Positions 26,380 through 39,506 of a stretch of 64,000 bases of DNA are shown here, piece by piece. Source of the stretch: Pseudoglutamicibacter cumminsii (GTDB lineage: Bacteria; Actinomycetota; Actinomycetes; Actinomycetales; Micrococcaceae); NCBI RefSeq assembly GCF_016907775.1, contig NZ_JAFBCO010000001.1:992001-1056000 (forward strand). Direction: 5' to 3'. Made by a program: the position numbers and the translations under genes. The notes below the pieces were generated by a model. That model ran no database searches, was not told where the DNA came from, and was given only the letters and a program-made list of their open reading frames with translations. The first letter of the stretch is position 1. Every line of letters begins with the position of its first letter.

Positions 26380-27960
26380 GTGTCTAGCGTTCCTGAAGAA
26401 GTTGAGTGGAAGCGGGTCCACAAGGCGACGCCGCTGGTGCGCGGTTGGGTTATTGTCGCGCTGGTGGCGTTCAATTTTGTGCGCAGCTGGGTTGAGTCGT
26501 TTGTGAGTGGTGGCTCGTCCGGCGTCGACGGCGAGGGTAAGGGCCAAGGCAAGGGGGAGGGTTCTTCAGGGTCGTTTGATTTTGCCTCTGAAGACCTGCT
26601 GATCCTGGGGGTGTCGCTTGTCGTTGCGGTTGGCATGGTCGTGTATTCGTGGTTCATGTGGCGGGCCATGGGGTATCGGATCACGGAGAACCGCGTTGAG
26701 GTGCGGCAGGGTGTCTTCATGAAGAACGTGCGTCACGCCCGCATCGACCGGATCCAGAGCGTTGATATCAATCGGCCTATTTTGGCGCGTATCTTCGGCC
26801 TTGCTGAGCTCGAGTTCCATGTCGCCGATGCGCAAGAGGCCGCCGCGAAACTCCAGTACGTGACGTACCGGCAGGCTAAGCAGTTGCGTGAAGACATCTT
26901 GCGGGCCGCCCGCGGTGAGCAGCGAGCGGCGGCCGCGGCGCAGGCTGAAGCGACTGCACAGACCGAGGCGACGAGCGGCGCGATAACTGAGCCGCGCATC
27001 GAGCATTCGAGTGAACCGTCGACTCAAGCGATAACCGACCCGCACATGGGGCATTCACATGATCCACACATCGACGTTTCGCAAGCACAGGCCGAACGCC
27101 CCCTCGTTATGGTTCGGATGGGCCGCCTTGTGACGGCGGCGTTGATGCGTCATGTGGGTTTCGGTGCCGCTGTGGCCCTCGGGTATGTGGTGACCGCGCT
27201 CATCACGTCCTCTTTTACACGGCCTCTCGTGGTTTTCGGGCCGCTGGTCCTCGCGTGGGCCGGCCTCGTGTTCTCGATGGTCAACACGAACGGTGGCTTC
27301 GTGGTGAGCGCCGGCCGAGACGGCCTGGTTTTGAAACGCGGCTATACCGAATCCACCAGCACCACCGTCCCGCCGGAGCGTGTGCACGCGTTGGGTCTTG
27401 AGCAGCCGTTGCTGTGGAAGCTGACCGGCTGGTGGCGGGTTATCGCGAACGTGCCGTCCGACGGGCTCGCTGAGGCGAAGAGCAACGTCCTGTTGCCGGT
27501 GGGTACGTTCCAGGAGGCGCTCGCCGTGGTTGCTGCGTTGATCCCGAATCCGGGGACGGACCGCACCAGGCCGCTCGTTGTGGCGGCGGTGGATCAGCCA
27601 AGCGCTGAGCCGGAGTTTGTTGTTAGTCCGCGGAAGGCGCGCTGGCTTTCGCCGATTGCGGGGCCGCGGCAGGCGTTCGCGGTCACGCAGACGATGCTGA
27701 TCATCACGTCGGGACGCCTGGTGAAGAGGGTCGCGTTTGTTCCGCATCAGCGCACACAGGGGGTCGCGTTGGTGCAGGGGCCGCTCGCTAGGTCGGCAGG
27801 CGTTGCCACCATCACAATCGGTACGGCCGCGGGGCCGGTGGACACCGAGATCTACGATGTGGCGGAACAGACCGCGGAAGCGTTCATCCTGCAGCAGGCG
27901 GAGCGGGCCGCCGCCCTCGCGGGCTGGGTGGATAAGAACCACTGGGGTGAGGCGTCGTGA
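26380..27960 (+). CDS. Tandem bacterial PH-domain membrane protein (YdbT-like)
   Basis: 526 aa from GTG at 26380. Helices near 23-40 and 70-90 precede the first bPH2 domain (VRQGVFMKNVRHARIDRIQS). A linker of about residues 180-235 is unusual: Ala/Gln/Glu-rich, then a His-rich run of short units (EPRIEHSSEP, DPHMGHSHDPH). Two more helices (about 252-305) and a second bPH2 domain (LKRGYTESTSTTVPPERVHA) follow, and a third partial PH-like stretch lies near the C-terminus. It probably forms a complex with the preceding YdbS-like protein. It overlaps the next gene by 4 bp. Confidence 0.82.
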   Translation: MSSVPEEVEWKRVHKATPLVRGWVIVALVAFNFVRSWVESFVSGGSSGVDGEGKGQGKGEGSSGSFDFASEDLLILGVSLVVAVGMVVYSWFMWRAMGYRITENRVEVRQGVFMKNVRHARIDRIQSVDINRPILARIFGLAELEFHVADAQEAAAKLQYVTYRQAKQLREDILRAARGEQRAAAAAQAEATAQTEATSGAITEPRIEHSSEPSTQAITDPHMGHSHDPHIDVSQAQAERPLVMVRMGRLVTAALMRHVGFGAAVALGYVVTALITSSFTRPLVVFGPLVLAWAGLVFSMVNTNGGFVVSAGRDGLVLKRGYTESTSTTVPPERVHALGLEQPLLWKLTGWWRVIANVPSDGLAEAKSNVLLPVGTFQEALAVVAALIPNPGTDRTRPLVVAAVDQPSAEPEFVVSPRKARWLSPIAGPRQAFAVTQTMLIITSGRLVKRVAFVPHQRTQGVALVQGPLARSAGVATITIGTAAGPVDTEIYDVAEQTAEAFILQQAERAAALAGWVDKNHWGEAS

Positions 27961-28868
27961 GTTTTGGTTCGTTGAGTTCTTCTTTGGGTTCGCGCGCTCC
28001 GCGGTTGGGTATCGGGATTATTGGTGCCGGTCGCGTGGGTCCGGTGGTTGCGGCGGCGTGGAGGTCCGCGGGGCATCAGATCGTTGGGATTTCGGTTACG
28101 GATGAGCGTTCCGCCGACCGCGCCGAGGCGATCCTTCCGGGCGTCCCTCACATGACCACGGCCGACGTCTTGGAACGCAGCGAAGCCGTCGTGTTCGCGC
28201 TTGATGCCGCGACGATCAAGGAGGAAGTCGCATCGGCTGCGGCTGCGCAGCGTTTTCAGATGGGCCAGTTGGTGATCCACACATCGCCGGCGCTAGGGAT
28301 CGACGTTCTGACTCCCGCGGCGGAGGCTGGCGCGATTCCGCTCGCGATCCACCCTCTGCTCCGCTTCACCGGCACGAGCATGGACGTCACTGCGTTGAAT
28401 GGTGCGCGTGCCGCGGTGTCTGCGCCGAAGCTCATGGTTCCGGTTGCATTGGCGCTGGCTGTTGAGTTGGGTTGTGAACCGTTTGTGCTCGATGAGGATG
28501 ACCGGGATCTGTATGCCGCGGCCGTAGCTGTGGCTACGGAGCCGGTGTCTGCGTCGGTTGCGTACGCGTGGGATGCGTTGAGCTCGGTGGGTGTTGACGA
28601 CCCGAGCGCGGCGTTGGGTCCGTTGGTGCGTTCCTCTGTTGATGCGGCGATCGCTAGTGGTTCTGGCGCGGGTGTTGGTTTTGCGCGGGGTTTGACGCCG
28701 GAAGCGGTGGAGTCTGCGCGTCGCGGCTGGTCTGGGCCTGATGCGCCGGTGGGTGCGCACGGCTTCTATGTAGCAATGGCGACGGCGGCCATCACCAGGG
28801 CTGTAGGCCGGGGCGAGATCTCAGATTCGCATGCGGCAGCAGTGCTCGATGCGCTGCGGCGAGGATAA
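27957..28868 (+). CDS. Rossmann-like / DUF2520 domain protein
   Basis: 303 aa. The N-terminal nucleotide-binding motif is GIGIIGAGRVGPVVAAAW. The C-terminal all-helical DUF2520 domain starts near HPLLRFTG. The fold resembles NADP-dependent ketopantoate or pyrroline-carboxylate reductases, but the family's reaction is not established. In related actinobacteria this gene usually precedes panC, which suggests a link to pantothenate. Here no panC follows; an rRNA operon does. GTG start, overlapping the upstream gene by 4 bp; last gene of the folate-led run. Confidence 0.8.
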   Translation: MSFGSLSSSLGSRAPRLGIGIIGAGRVGPVVAAAWRSAGHQIVGISVTDERSADRAEAILPGVPHMTTADVLERSEAVVFALDAATIKEEVASAAAAQRFQMGQLVIHTSPALGIDVLTPAAEAGAIPLAIHPLLRFTGTSMDVTALNGARAAVSAPKLMVPVALALAVELGCEPFVLDEDDRDLYAAAVAVATEPVSASVAYAWDALSSVGVDDPSAALGPLVRSSVDAAIASGSGAGVGFARGLTPEAVESARRGWSGPDAPVGAHGFYVAMATAAITRAVGRGEISDSHAAAVLDALRRG

Positions 28869-29061
28869 TCTGACGAGAATAGCTCCGGGTGAAAGTGGGT
28901 CTTTTCTCGCGTGATCAAACAGTTTTCCGGCAATTTTTAGTGACGCTAGCCACAAAAATTCGGTGAATTTCGGGTGAACTGAAGGGCTGGTGCGATGCAA
29001 AACCGCGGAATCACGCGGTTTTTGGGGACATTTCCTTGGCTGGTGAGGGTTCCACGTCGAT

Positions 29062-29090
29062 TTGCACGATGTTCGGAACTGCCGTAATGT
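29062..29090 (+). promoter_or_regulatory. Predicted rRNA operon promoter
   Basis: TTGCAC (29062-29067), 17 nt, TAATGT (29085-29090). It lies about 350 nt upstream of 16S, with the leader hairpin and boxA downstream. Other rrn promoters may exist in the AT-richer stretch 28915-29000. Confidence 0.55.
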
Positions 29091-29136
29091 TTTCTCTTGT
29101 CGCCGCGAACGGCTCCGACCGAAAGAGGTCGTGAGA

Positions 29137-29193
29137 GCACTGAGGCGACCAACCCACTGAAACTCAACCAAGAAATTGGTCGGTATTCAGTGC
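29137..29193 (+). other. Nested stem-loop in the rRNA leader
   Basis: GCACTGA (29137) pairs with TCAGTGC (29187), and inside it CGACCAA (29146) pairs with TTGGTCG (29176). A two-tier hairpin in the leader, of unknown role. With the promoter and boxA it fills the 569-bp interval 28869-29437. Confidence 0.5.
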
Positions 29194-29241
29194 GCCCTTC
29201 GGAGCGGACTGCAGGTCACTGCAGCGAGCTGGTTGGGTGTC

Positions 29242-29268
29242 TGTTGTTTGAGAACTCAATAGTGTGCC
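29242..29268 (+). promoter_or_regulatory. rRNA antitermination boxA region
   Basis: TGTTGTTTGAGAACTCAATA followed by GTGTGCC. This is the highly conserved actinobacterial rrn leader element recognised by Nus factors. Confidence 0.75.
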
Positions 29269-29437
29269 AAGTTTGTTTGTTGATACCAAATATTTTTTTG
29301 TTTGGTGGTTGCCTGCATGCTCTTGATCCCTGTCAGGGTGTGTGGGTTTCTGCTTGGATTAGATGTTGACCATGCTGTGGGGGCGTTTTCCCGTCTCTTC
29401 GTGTGGTTGTCCGCTTTTTGAACATCGTTTTTTGTTT

Positions 29438-34522
<5,085 letters not shown>

Positions 34523-34719
34523 AACACATCATCCTCAAACAACGAGGGGTTCGCGTCCACTAAGCGGTCACCACACCACAAACCCACCCCCAACACAGCA
34601 GCCATAACGCTGCAACCCGGGGTGACACACACGTAACCGAATACAGAACACTATGCACACGTAGTAACAAGTTTCCCCAGCCAACACCACAACGAGACTG
34701 TTGGGTCAGGGGTGAGAGA

Positions 34720-34837
34720 GTTACGGCGGCTATAGCGTGGGGGAAACGCCCGGTCCCATCCCGAACCCGGAAGCTAAGCCCCACAGCGCCGATGGTACTG
34801 CAACCGGGAGGTTGTGGGAGAGTAGGACACCGCCGAA
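34720..34837 (+). rRNA. rrf: 5S ribosomal RNA
   Basis: About 118 nt. GTTACGGCGG at the 5' end pairs with CCGCCGAAC at the 3' end. CCCGAACCCGGAAGCTAAG is the conserved loop region. It lies about 197 nt after 23S. Confidence 0.93.
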
Positions 34838-34851
34838 CATACCTTCAAATC

Positions 34852-34953
34852 GTGACAGGAGAAGACCGATTATCGGTTCCGCTTGAGCCACCCCACCACC
34901 ACCGGCTCGCGACCGATAGCCCCTTTCGGTTCTTCTCCTGTCACTTTTCTTTT
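34852..34953 (+). terminator. Large rRNA operon terminator
   Basis: GTGACAGGAGAAGACCGA (34852-34869) pairs with its complement at 34926-34944 with one bulged base. The loop of about 56 nt includes smaller stems. TTTTCTTTT follows. It closes the rrn operon ahead of the peptidase gene. Confidence 0.85.
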
Positions 34954-35018
34954 AAGCTCAACCGCGTATACACAAACACTTAAACGCCACGCTGCGATCC
35001 ACAGAGCACCACAAACTT

Positions 35019-35048
35019 TTGAAGCCCACGCGAGGCGCCGGGTAGCGT
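35019..35048 (+). promoter_or_regulatory. Predicted leaderless promoter of the M13 peptidase gene
   Basis: TTGAAG (about 35019), 18 nt, TAGCGT (35043-35048), then 7 nt to the ATG at 35056. No Shine-Dalgarno sequence. Confidence 0.5.
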
Positions 35049-35055
35049 TAGAAGC

Positions 35056-37050
35056 ATGACTTCTACAGCTAACGCCGAAAACCAAACTAGCGACGTACCT
35101 CGTCCACAAGACGACCTCTACCGCTGGGTGCACCACGAATGGCTCTCCACCTCAGAGATCCCATCCGACCGAGGCGCATACGGTGTCTTCCACGAACTCC
35201 GCGACCGCGCAGAAGCCGATGTGCGCGACATCATCGAGAAAGCTGTAGAACGCCACCGCAAGCGTGCATCCTCCGGCGAAGACGCCAACGATGAGGATGC
35301 AGCGCGCGACGCACGCATCACTAGCCTCTGGGAGTCCTTCATGGATGAAGAGGGCATCGAAGCCCTCGGAATCAGCCCCGTCGTTGACCTGCTGAAGAAG
35401 ATTGACAACGTCCACGACGTCGAAAGCCTCATGAAGCTCAGCGGAGAGCTTTCAACCGTCGGCATCGACGGATTCTTCGACATCGGGGTGTCCAATGACG
35501 CGAAAGACCCGGACGTCAACCTGTTCACCATCATCCAAGGTGGGATCGGTCTGCCGGACGAGGCGTACTACCGCGAGGACGCCTACCAGGAAATCCGTGA
35601 AGCGTACCGCGCACACATCGAGCGGATGCTGACCCTGTTCGCCTATCCTGACCCGGCTGGTACCGCACTACGGATCTTCGAACTCGAAACTGCCATCGCG
35701 TCACATCACTGGGACATTGTGAAAACCCGTGATGCGCAGGCTCGCTATAACAAGATGAACAGCGACGAACTGCTTGAACTTGCGCCGCTGCTGCGGCACT
35801 GGTTCGACGGCTCGCGGATCTCCGAGAAGTACTGGTCCGTCGTAGACGTGTGGCAGCCGAGCTTCCTCGAAGGTCTCAACAAGGAGCTCATCGAACAGCC
35901 GCTCGAGGCATGGAAAGAGCTGCTCGCGTTCAACGTGATGCGATCCCGCGCGCCGTACCTGAACAAGGACGTAGTGACCGAGAACTGGTCCTTCTACTCC
36001 CATATCCTCGGTGGAGCAACAGAACAGCGCGAACGCTGGAAGCGTGGAGTTGCCTTCGTCGAATCCGGTGTTGGCGAAGACATCGGCCAGATCTTCATTG
36101 CCGAGCACTTCCCACCGGAAGCTAAAGACCGCATGGACCACCTCGTCGACCGCTTGATTGAGGCGTACCGGAACTCGATCAACGGCCTCGACTGGATGGG
36201 CGAAGACACGCAGAAGCGCGCGCTCGTCAAGCTCGAGAAGTTCCGCACCAAGATCGGGTACCCGAGCGAATGGATTGACTACAGCTCGCTCGACGTAGCG
36301 GCCGACAACCTCGTCGGTAACGTTGCCGCGATCGCGCAGTTCACGCTCAAGCGCGAACTGCAGAAGATCGAGGACGGCGTCAACCGCGAACTGTGGTTCA
36401 TGTATCCACAGACAGTCAACGCGTACTACCACCCGTTGCTCAACGAAATCGCGTTCCCAGCAGCGATCCTCCGCCCACCGTTCTTTGACCTCCACGGCGA
36501 CGACGCGACCAACTTCGGTGCTATCGGCGCGGTGATCGGCCACGAAATCGGGCACGGCTTTGACGATCAAGGCTCCCGTTTCGATGGCGACGGAACGCTC
36601 ACCGACTGGTGGACAGAAGACGACCGTGCAGCGTTCGAAGCGCGCACCAAGAACCTCGTTGAACAGTACGGCAAGCTCGTGCCGCCGGAAGCGCCAGAGC
36701 ACACCGTCAACGGCGAACTGACCCTCGGTGAGAACATCGGCGACCTCGGCGGCCTCGGCATCGCACACAAGGCCTACCTCGCCGAGATGAAAGTGACCGG
36801 CCGCAACCCTGAGGAAGAGAGCGACGGGCTGACCGGGAACCAGCGGTTCTTCACATCGTGGGCACGCGTCTGGGCGAGCCTCTCGCGACCAGAAGCGATG
36901 GTCACCATGGTCTCAACCGATCCGCACTCGCCAACCGAATTCCGCGCAAACCAGACCGCCCGCAACGTCGATGCCTTCCACGAAGCCTTCGGCACCCAGG
37001 AAGGCGACGGCATGTGGCTCGCGCCTGAGAAACGCGTCAGCATCTGGTGA
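35056..37050 (+). CDS. M13-family zinc metallopeptidase (PepO / neprilysin-like)
   Basis: 664 aa, typical for bacterial PepO. The zinc site HEIGH is at residues 496-500 (VIGHEIGHGFDDQG) and the third ligand lies in ENIGDLGGL near residue 559. The substrate-binding NAYYHP and the C-terminal LAPEKRVSIW are also present. The usual terminal CxxW is absent, as in many actinobacterial members. M13 enzymes cut short peptides. No signal peptide is visible, so it is probably cytosolic. It sits between the rrn operon and lysS. Codons are C-ending. Confidence 0.93.
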   Translation: MTSTANAENQTSDVPRPQDDLYRWVHHEWLSTSEIPSDRGAYGVFHELRDRAEADVRDIIEKAVERHRKRASSGEDANDEDAARDARITSLWESFMDEEGIEALGISPVVDLLKKIDNVHDVESLMKLSGELSTVGIDGFFDIGVSNDAKDPDVNLFTIIQGGIGLPDEAYYREDAYQEIREAYRAHIERMLTLFAYPDPAGTALRIFELETAIASHHWDIVKTRDAQARYNKMNSDELLELAPLLRHWFDGSRISEKYWSVVDVWQPSFLEGLNKELIEQPLEAWKELLAFNVMRSRAPYLNKDVVTENWSFYSHILGGATEQRERWKRGVAFVESGVGEDIGQIFIAEHFPPEAKDRMDHLVDRLIEAYRNSINGLDWMGEDTQKRALVKLEKFRTKIGYPSEWIDYSSLDVAADNLVGNVAAIAQFTLKRELQKIEDGVNRELWFMYPQTVNAYYHPLLNEIAFPAAILRPPFFDLHGDDATNFGAIGAVIGHEIGHGFDDQGSRFDGDGTLTDWWTEDDRAAFEARTKNLVEQYGKLVPPEAPEHTVNGELTLGENIGDLGGLGIAHKAYLAEMKVTGRNPEEESDGLTGNQRFFTSWARVWASLSRPEAMVTMVSTDPHSPTEFRANQTARNVDAFHEAFGTQEGDGMWLAPEKRVSIW

Positions 37051-37061
37051 CCGTTGCACCC

Positions 37062-37093
37062 CGCCCGGGGCCGAACCCCATCGGCCCCGGGCG
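37062..37093 (+). terminator. Peptidase gene terminator
   Basis: A perfect 13-bp stem CGCCCGGGGCCGA / TCGGCCCCGGGCG with a 6-nt loop, 11 nt after the stop. Confidence 0.75.
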
Positions 37094-37144
37094 TGTGTCC
37101 ACCGGTTTCTACGGAAGCCAGCGGTGCCAGCTAGAATAGGGGGC

Positions 37145-38671
37145 GTGACTGCCAACGCTAATTCTTCTGAGACGACATCGACCGTTGACAACCGCGACCA
37201 GCGCGCCGTGCGCCTGGCCAAACGTCAAGAAATCCTTGACTCCGGCAAGGAAGCGTACCCAGTAGGGGTACGCCGCACGCACTCCCTCGCGACCGTACGC
37301 GAATACTGGGCGCACCTTGCAAGCGGTGAAGAAACCGACGACGTCGTGGGTGTCGTTGGTCGCGTTGTGTACCAGCGCAACACCGGCAAGCTGTGCTTCG
37401 CAACCCTGCAAGAAGGCGGAGAGGACGGCTCAACCGTCCAGTTGCAGGTCATGATCTCGCTCGCGGAAGTCGGTGAGGAAGCGCTTGAGGACTTCAAGCA
37501 CCTCGTCGACCTCGGCGACCACGTGTTCTTTGAAGGACGTGTGATCTCCTCCCGCCGCGGCGAACTCTCCATCATGGCTCAGCGCTGGGAGATGGCCTCC
37601 AAAGCGTTGCGTCCGCTGCCAGTACTGCACGCCGACCTCAACGAAGAGACCCGCGTTCGCCAGCGCTACGCAGACCTCATCGTGCGTGAAGAAGCACGCC
37701 AGATGATCTACAAGCGCGCCGCAATCACTCGTGCGATCCGCCGCGTGCTCGAGTCTCACGGCTACGTCGAAGTTGAGACCCCGATGCTGCAGCTCATCCA
37801 CGGCGGTGCCGCGGCACGCCCATTCGAGACACACCTCAATGCGTTCGACCAGGACATGACTCTGCGCATCGCGACCGAACTGTTCCTCAAACGCACCGTC
37901 GTCGGTGGCGTGAACCGCGTCTACGAAATGGGCCGCATCTTCCGCAATGAAGGCGTCGACTCGACGCACTCGCCAGAGTTCACCACACTCGAGTTCTATG
38001 AAGCGTACGCAGACCAGTTCATCATGGCTGCACGTCTCAAAGAAATCATCCTTGCCGCCGCCGAAGAAATCGGTTGCGGCCTGCAGATCCCAGGACCAAA
38101 CGGAACCACCATCGACCTGTCCGGCGACTGGGACTGGTTGAGCGTTTACCCGGGCCTTTCCGAAGCCGTGGGGCGCGAGATCACCCCTGAGACCAGCATC
38201 GACGTTCTTAAGGAAGTTGCGGCAGAGCACAACGTTGACTGGGATGAGAACTGGGACGAACAGAACGCAGTGATCGAGCTGTTCGGCGAGATCGTGGAAC
38301 CAAACCTCATCAACCCGACGTTCGTCTACGACTACCCGCCAGCGGCCCAGCCGCTCGCCCGCCCGCACCGTTCCAAGGACGGCGTGATCGAGGCATGGGA
38401 CCTCATCATCGGTGGCATGGAGCGCGGTACCGCGTTCTCCGAGCTGATCGACCCAGTGATCCAGCGCGACCGTTTGACGCACCAGTCCGAACTCGCGGCA
38501 GGCGGCGACCCTGAAGCGATGCAGCTCGACGAAGACTTCCTGCGCGCCCTCGAATACGGCGCACCACCAATGGGTGGTACCGGCCTTGGCGTTGACCGCC
38601 TCGTCATGCTGTTCACCAACGTGGGCATCCGAGAAACTATCCTCTACCCGCTCTTGAAGCCGGAGGCATAA
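37145..38671 (+). CDS. lysS: Lysyl-tRNA synthetase, class II
   Basis: 508 aa from GTG at 37145; TAGAAT (37132-37137) lies 7 nt before it and a 58-codon upstream extension is discarded. An N-terminal OB fold binds the anticodon (about residues 60-165). The class II core shows motif 2 with YEMGRIFRNEGVDSTHSPE and motif 3 with GTGLGVDRLVMLF. It charges tRNA-Lys, one copy of which lies at 55887. It is followed 2 bp later by a small membrane-protein gene that is probably cotranscribed. Confidence 0.96.
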   Translation: MTANANSSETTSTVDNRDQRAVRLAKRQEILDSGKEAYPVGVRRTHSLATVREYWAHLASGEETDDVVGVVGRVVYQRNTGKLCFATLQEGGEDGSTVQLQVMISLAEVGEEALEDFKHLVDLGDHVFFEGRVISSRRGELSIMAQRWEMASKALRPLPVLHADLNEETRVRQRYADLIVREEARQMIYKRAAITRAIRRVLESHGYVEVETPMLQLIHGGAAARPFETHLNAFDQDMTLRIATELFLKRTVVGGVNRVYEMGRIFRNEGVDSTHSPEFTTLEFYEAYADQFIMAARLKEIILAAAEEIGCGLQIPGPNGTTIDLSGDWDWLSVYPGLSEAVGREITPETSIDVLKEVAAEHNVDWDENWDEQNAVIELFGEIVEPNLINPTFVYDYPPAAQPLARPHRSKDGVIEAWDLIIGGMERGTAFSELIDPVIQRDRLTHQSELAAGGDPEAMQLDEDFLRALEYGAPPMGGTGLGVDRLVMLFTNVGIRETILYPLLKPEA

Positions 38672-38673
38672 CG

Positions 38674-38901
38674 ATGGCCGCCATCTGGGAAGCTATTTAC
38701 CCATACGTTTCGGTCTTGCTGCCAACCATCACGCTGATCCTCATTTTCTGGTGGGTCATGCGGTCGATCGTCAATGCCGACCGTCGCGAGCGTGAAGCCG
38801 CAGCTGAAGGTAAAAAGCTGACCGAAGCTCAGTTTGAAGATGCCGTTGAGCAACGGATGAAAGAAATCGAATCTGAAATGGTTGGGAAAAGCAAAAACTA
38901 G
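38674..38901 (+). CDS. Small single-helix membrane protein
   Basis: 75 aa. One hydrophobic helix (about residues 10-31, VSVLLPTITLILIFWWVM), then a charged coiled-coil-like tail (RREREAAAEGKKL, QRMKEIESEM). The start is 2 bp after lysS. In related genomes a similarly small protein lies between lysS and lsr2. Function unknown. Confidence 0.75.
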   Translation: MAAIWEAIYPYVSVLLPTITLILIFWWVMRSIVNADRREREAAAEGKKLTEAQFEDAVEQRMKEIESEMVGKSKN

Positions 38902-38922
38902 AGAGAATTACGCACATTCCCT

Positions 38923-38951
38923 CTGACAGATCGCTCGAACTACCGTAGTAT
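38923..38951 (+). promoter_or_regulatory. Predicted lsr2 promoter
   Basis: CTGACA (38923-38928), 17 nt, TAGTAT (38946-38951), then an AT-rich stretch. It leaves a leader of about 60 nt with GGAGAA before the ATG. Confidence 0.6.
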
Positions 38952-39019
38952 TTTTACACAAAGCTCATTGCTTTGTGAGCTTCCAGCCAACCACACTCAC
39001 ATGGGAGCGGAGAAACACT

Positions 39020-39319
39020 ATGGCACGTCAAGTTCAAGTCACCCTCATTGACGATATCGACGGCACGCCAGCGGACTCCACCGTCTACTTCGGTTTCGAA
39101 GGCTTGCACTACGAGATCGATCTTTCGCAAGCCAACCTCAACAAGCTACGCGACTTCCTGCGCCCCTACATCAAAGCAGGACGCAGGTCAGCGCCGCGCT
39201 CGTCCGATGAAGCTGCACGCATCCGCGCATGGGCAAAAGACAAAGGCTATGAAGTCTCCAACCGCGGCCGCCTGCACCACGACATCATCGCTAAATACCG
39301 CGAAGCGCACCGCGCATAA
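39020..39319 (+). CDS. lsr2: Lsr2 nucleoid-associated protein
   Basis: 99 aa from ATG at 39020, with GGAGAA 5 nt upstream. Lsr2 is the actinobacterial H-NS analogue that bridges DNA and silences AT-rich, often foreign genes. The N-terminal dimerisation domain starts MARQVQVTLIDDIDG. The C-terminal DNA-binding domain has RIRAWAKDKGYEVSNRGRL, with the RGR AT-hook-like tripeptide in NRGRL. The linker is Arg/Ser-rich. It lies between lysS and clpC as in other Micrococcales. Confidence 0.95.
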   Translation: MARQVQVTLIDDIDGTPADSTVYFGFEGLHYEIDLSQANLNKLRDFLRPYIKAGRRSAPRSSDEAARIRAWAKDKGYEVSNRGRLHHDIIAKYREAHRA

Positions 39320-39342
39320 AACCTGAGTAGGCTCACAGCGGG

Positions 39343-39479
39343 ACGGGCATGGCCCGTGTGTAGGCGCGCCCCGACCTCTGTGCGCGCGCCATTCACTTCC
39401 GCTATCTGCGTACACGGCCCCAAACCGTTCACCTGATGGTGAACACGGGCCAAACGACCGTTTTCGATGCGTAGCATCG
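39343..39479 (+). promoter_or_regulatory. Cluster of inverted repeats between lsr2 and clpC
   Basis: ACGGGC-ATG-GCCCGT (39343-39357), probably lsr2 termination; GTTCACC-TGAT-GGTGAAC (39427-39444); and CGATGC-GTA-GCATCG (39465-39479), 13 nt before the clpC ribosome site. The last two are candidate operators for a heat-shock or clp regulator. They match neither CIRCE nor HAIR. Confidence 0.45.
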
Positions 39480-39506
39480 GAGGCAAGTCATTAAAGGAGT
39501 GTGCGC

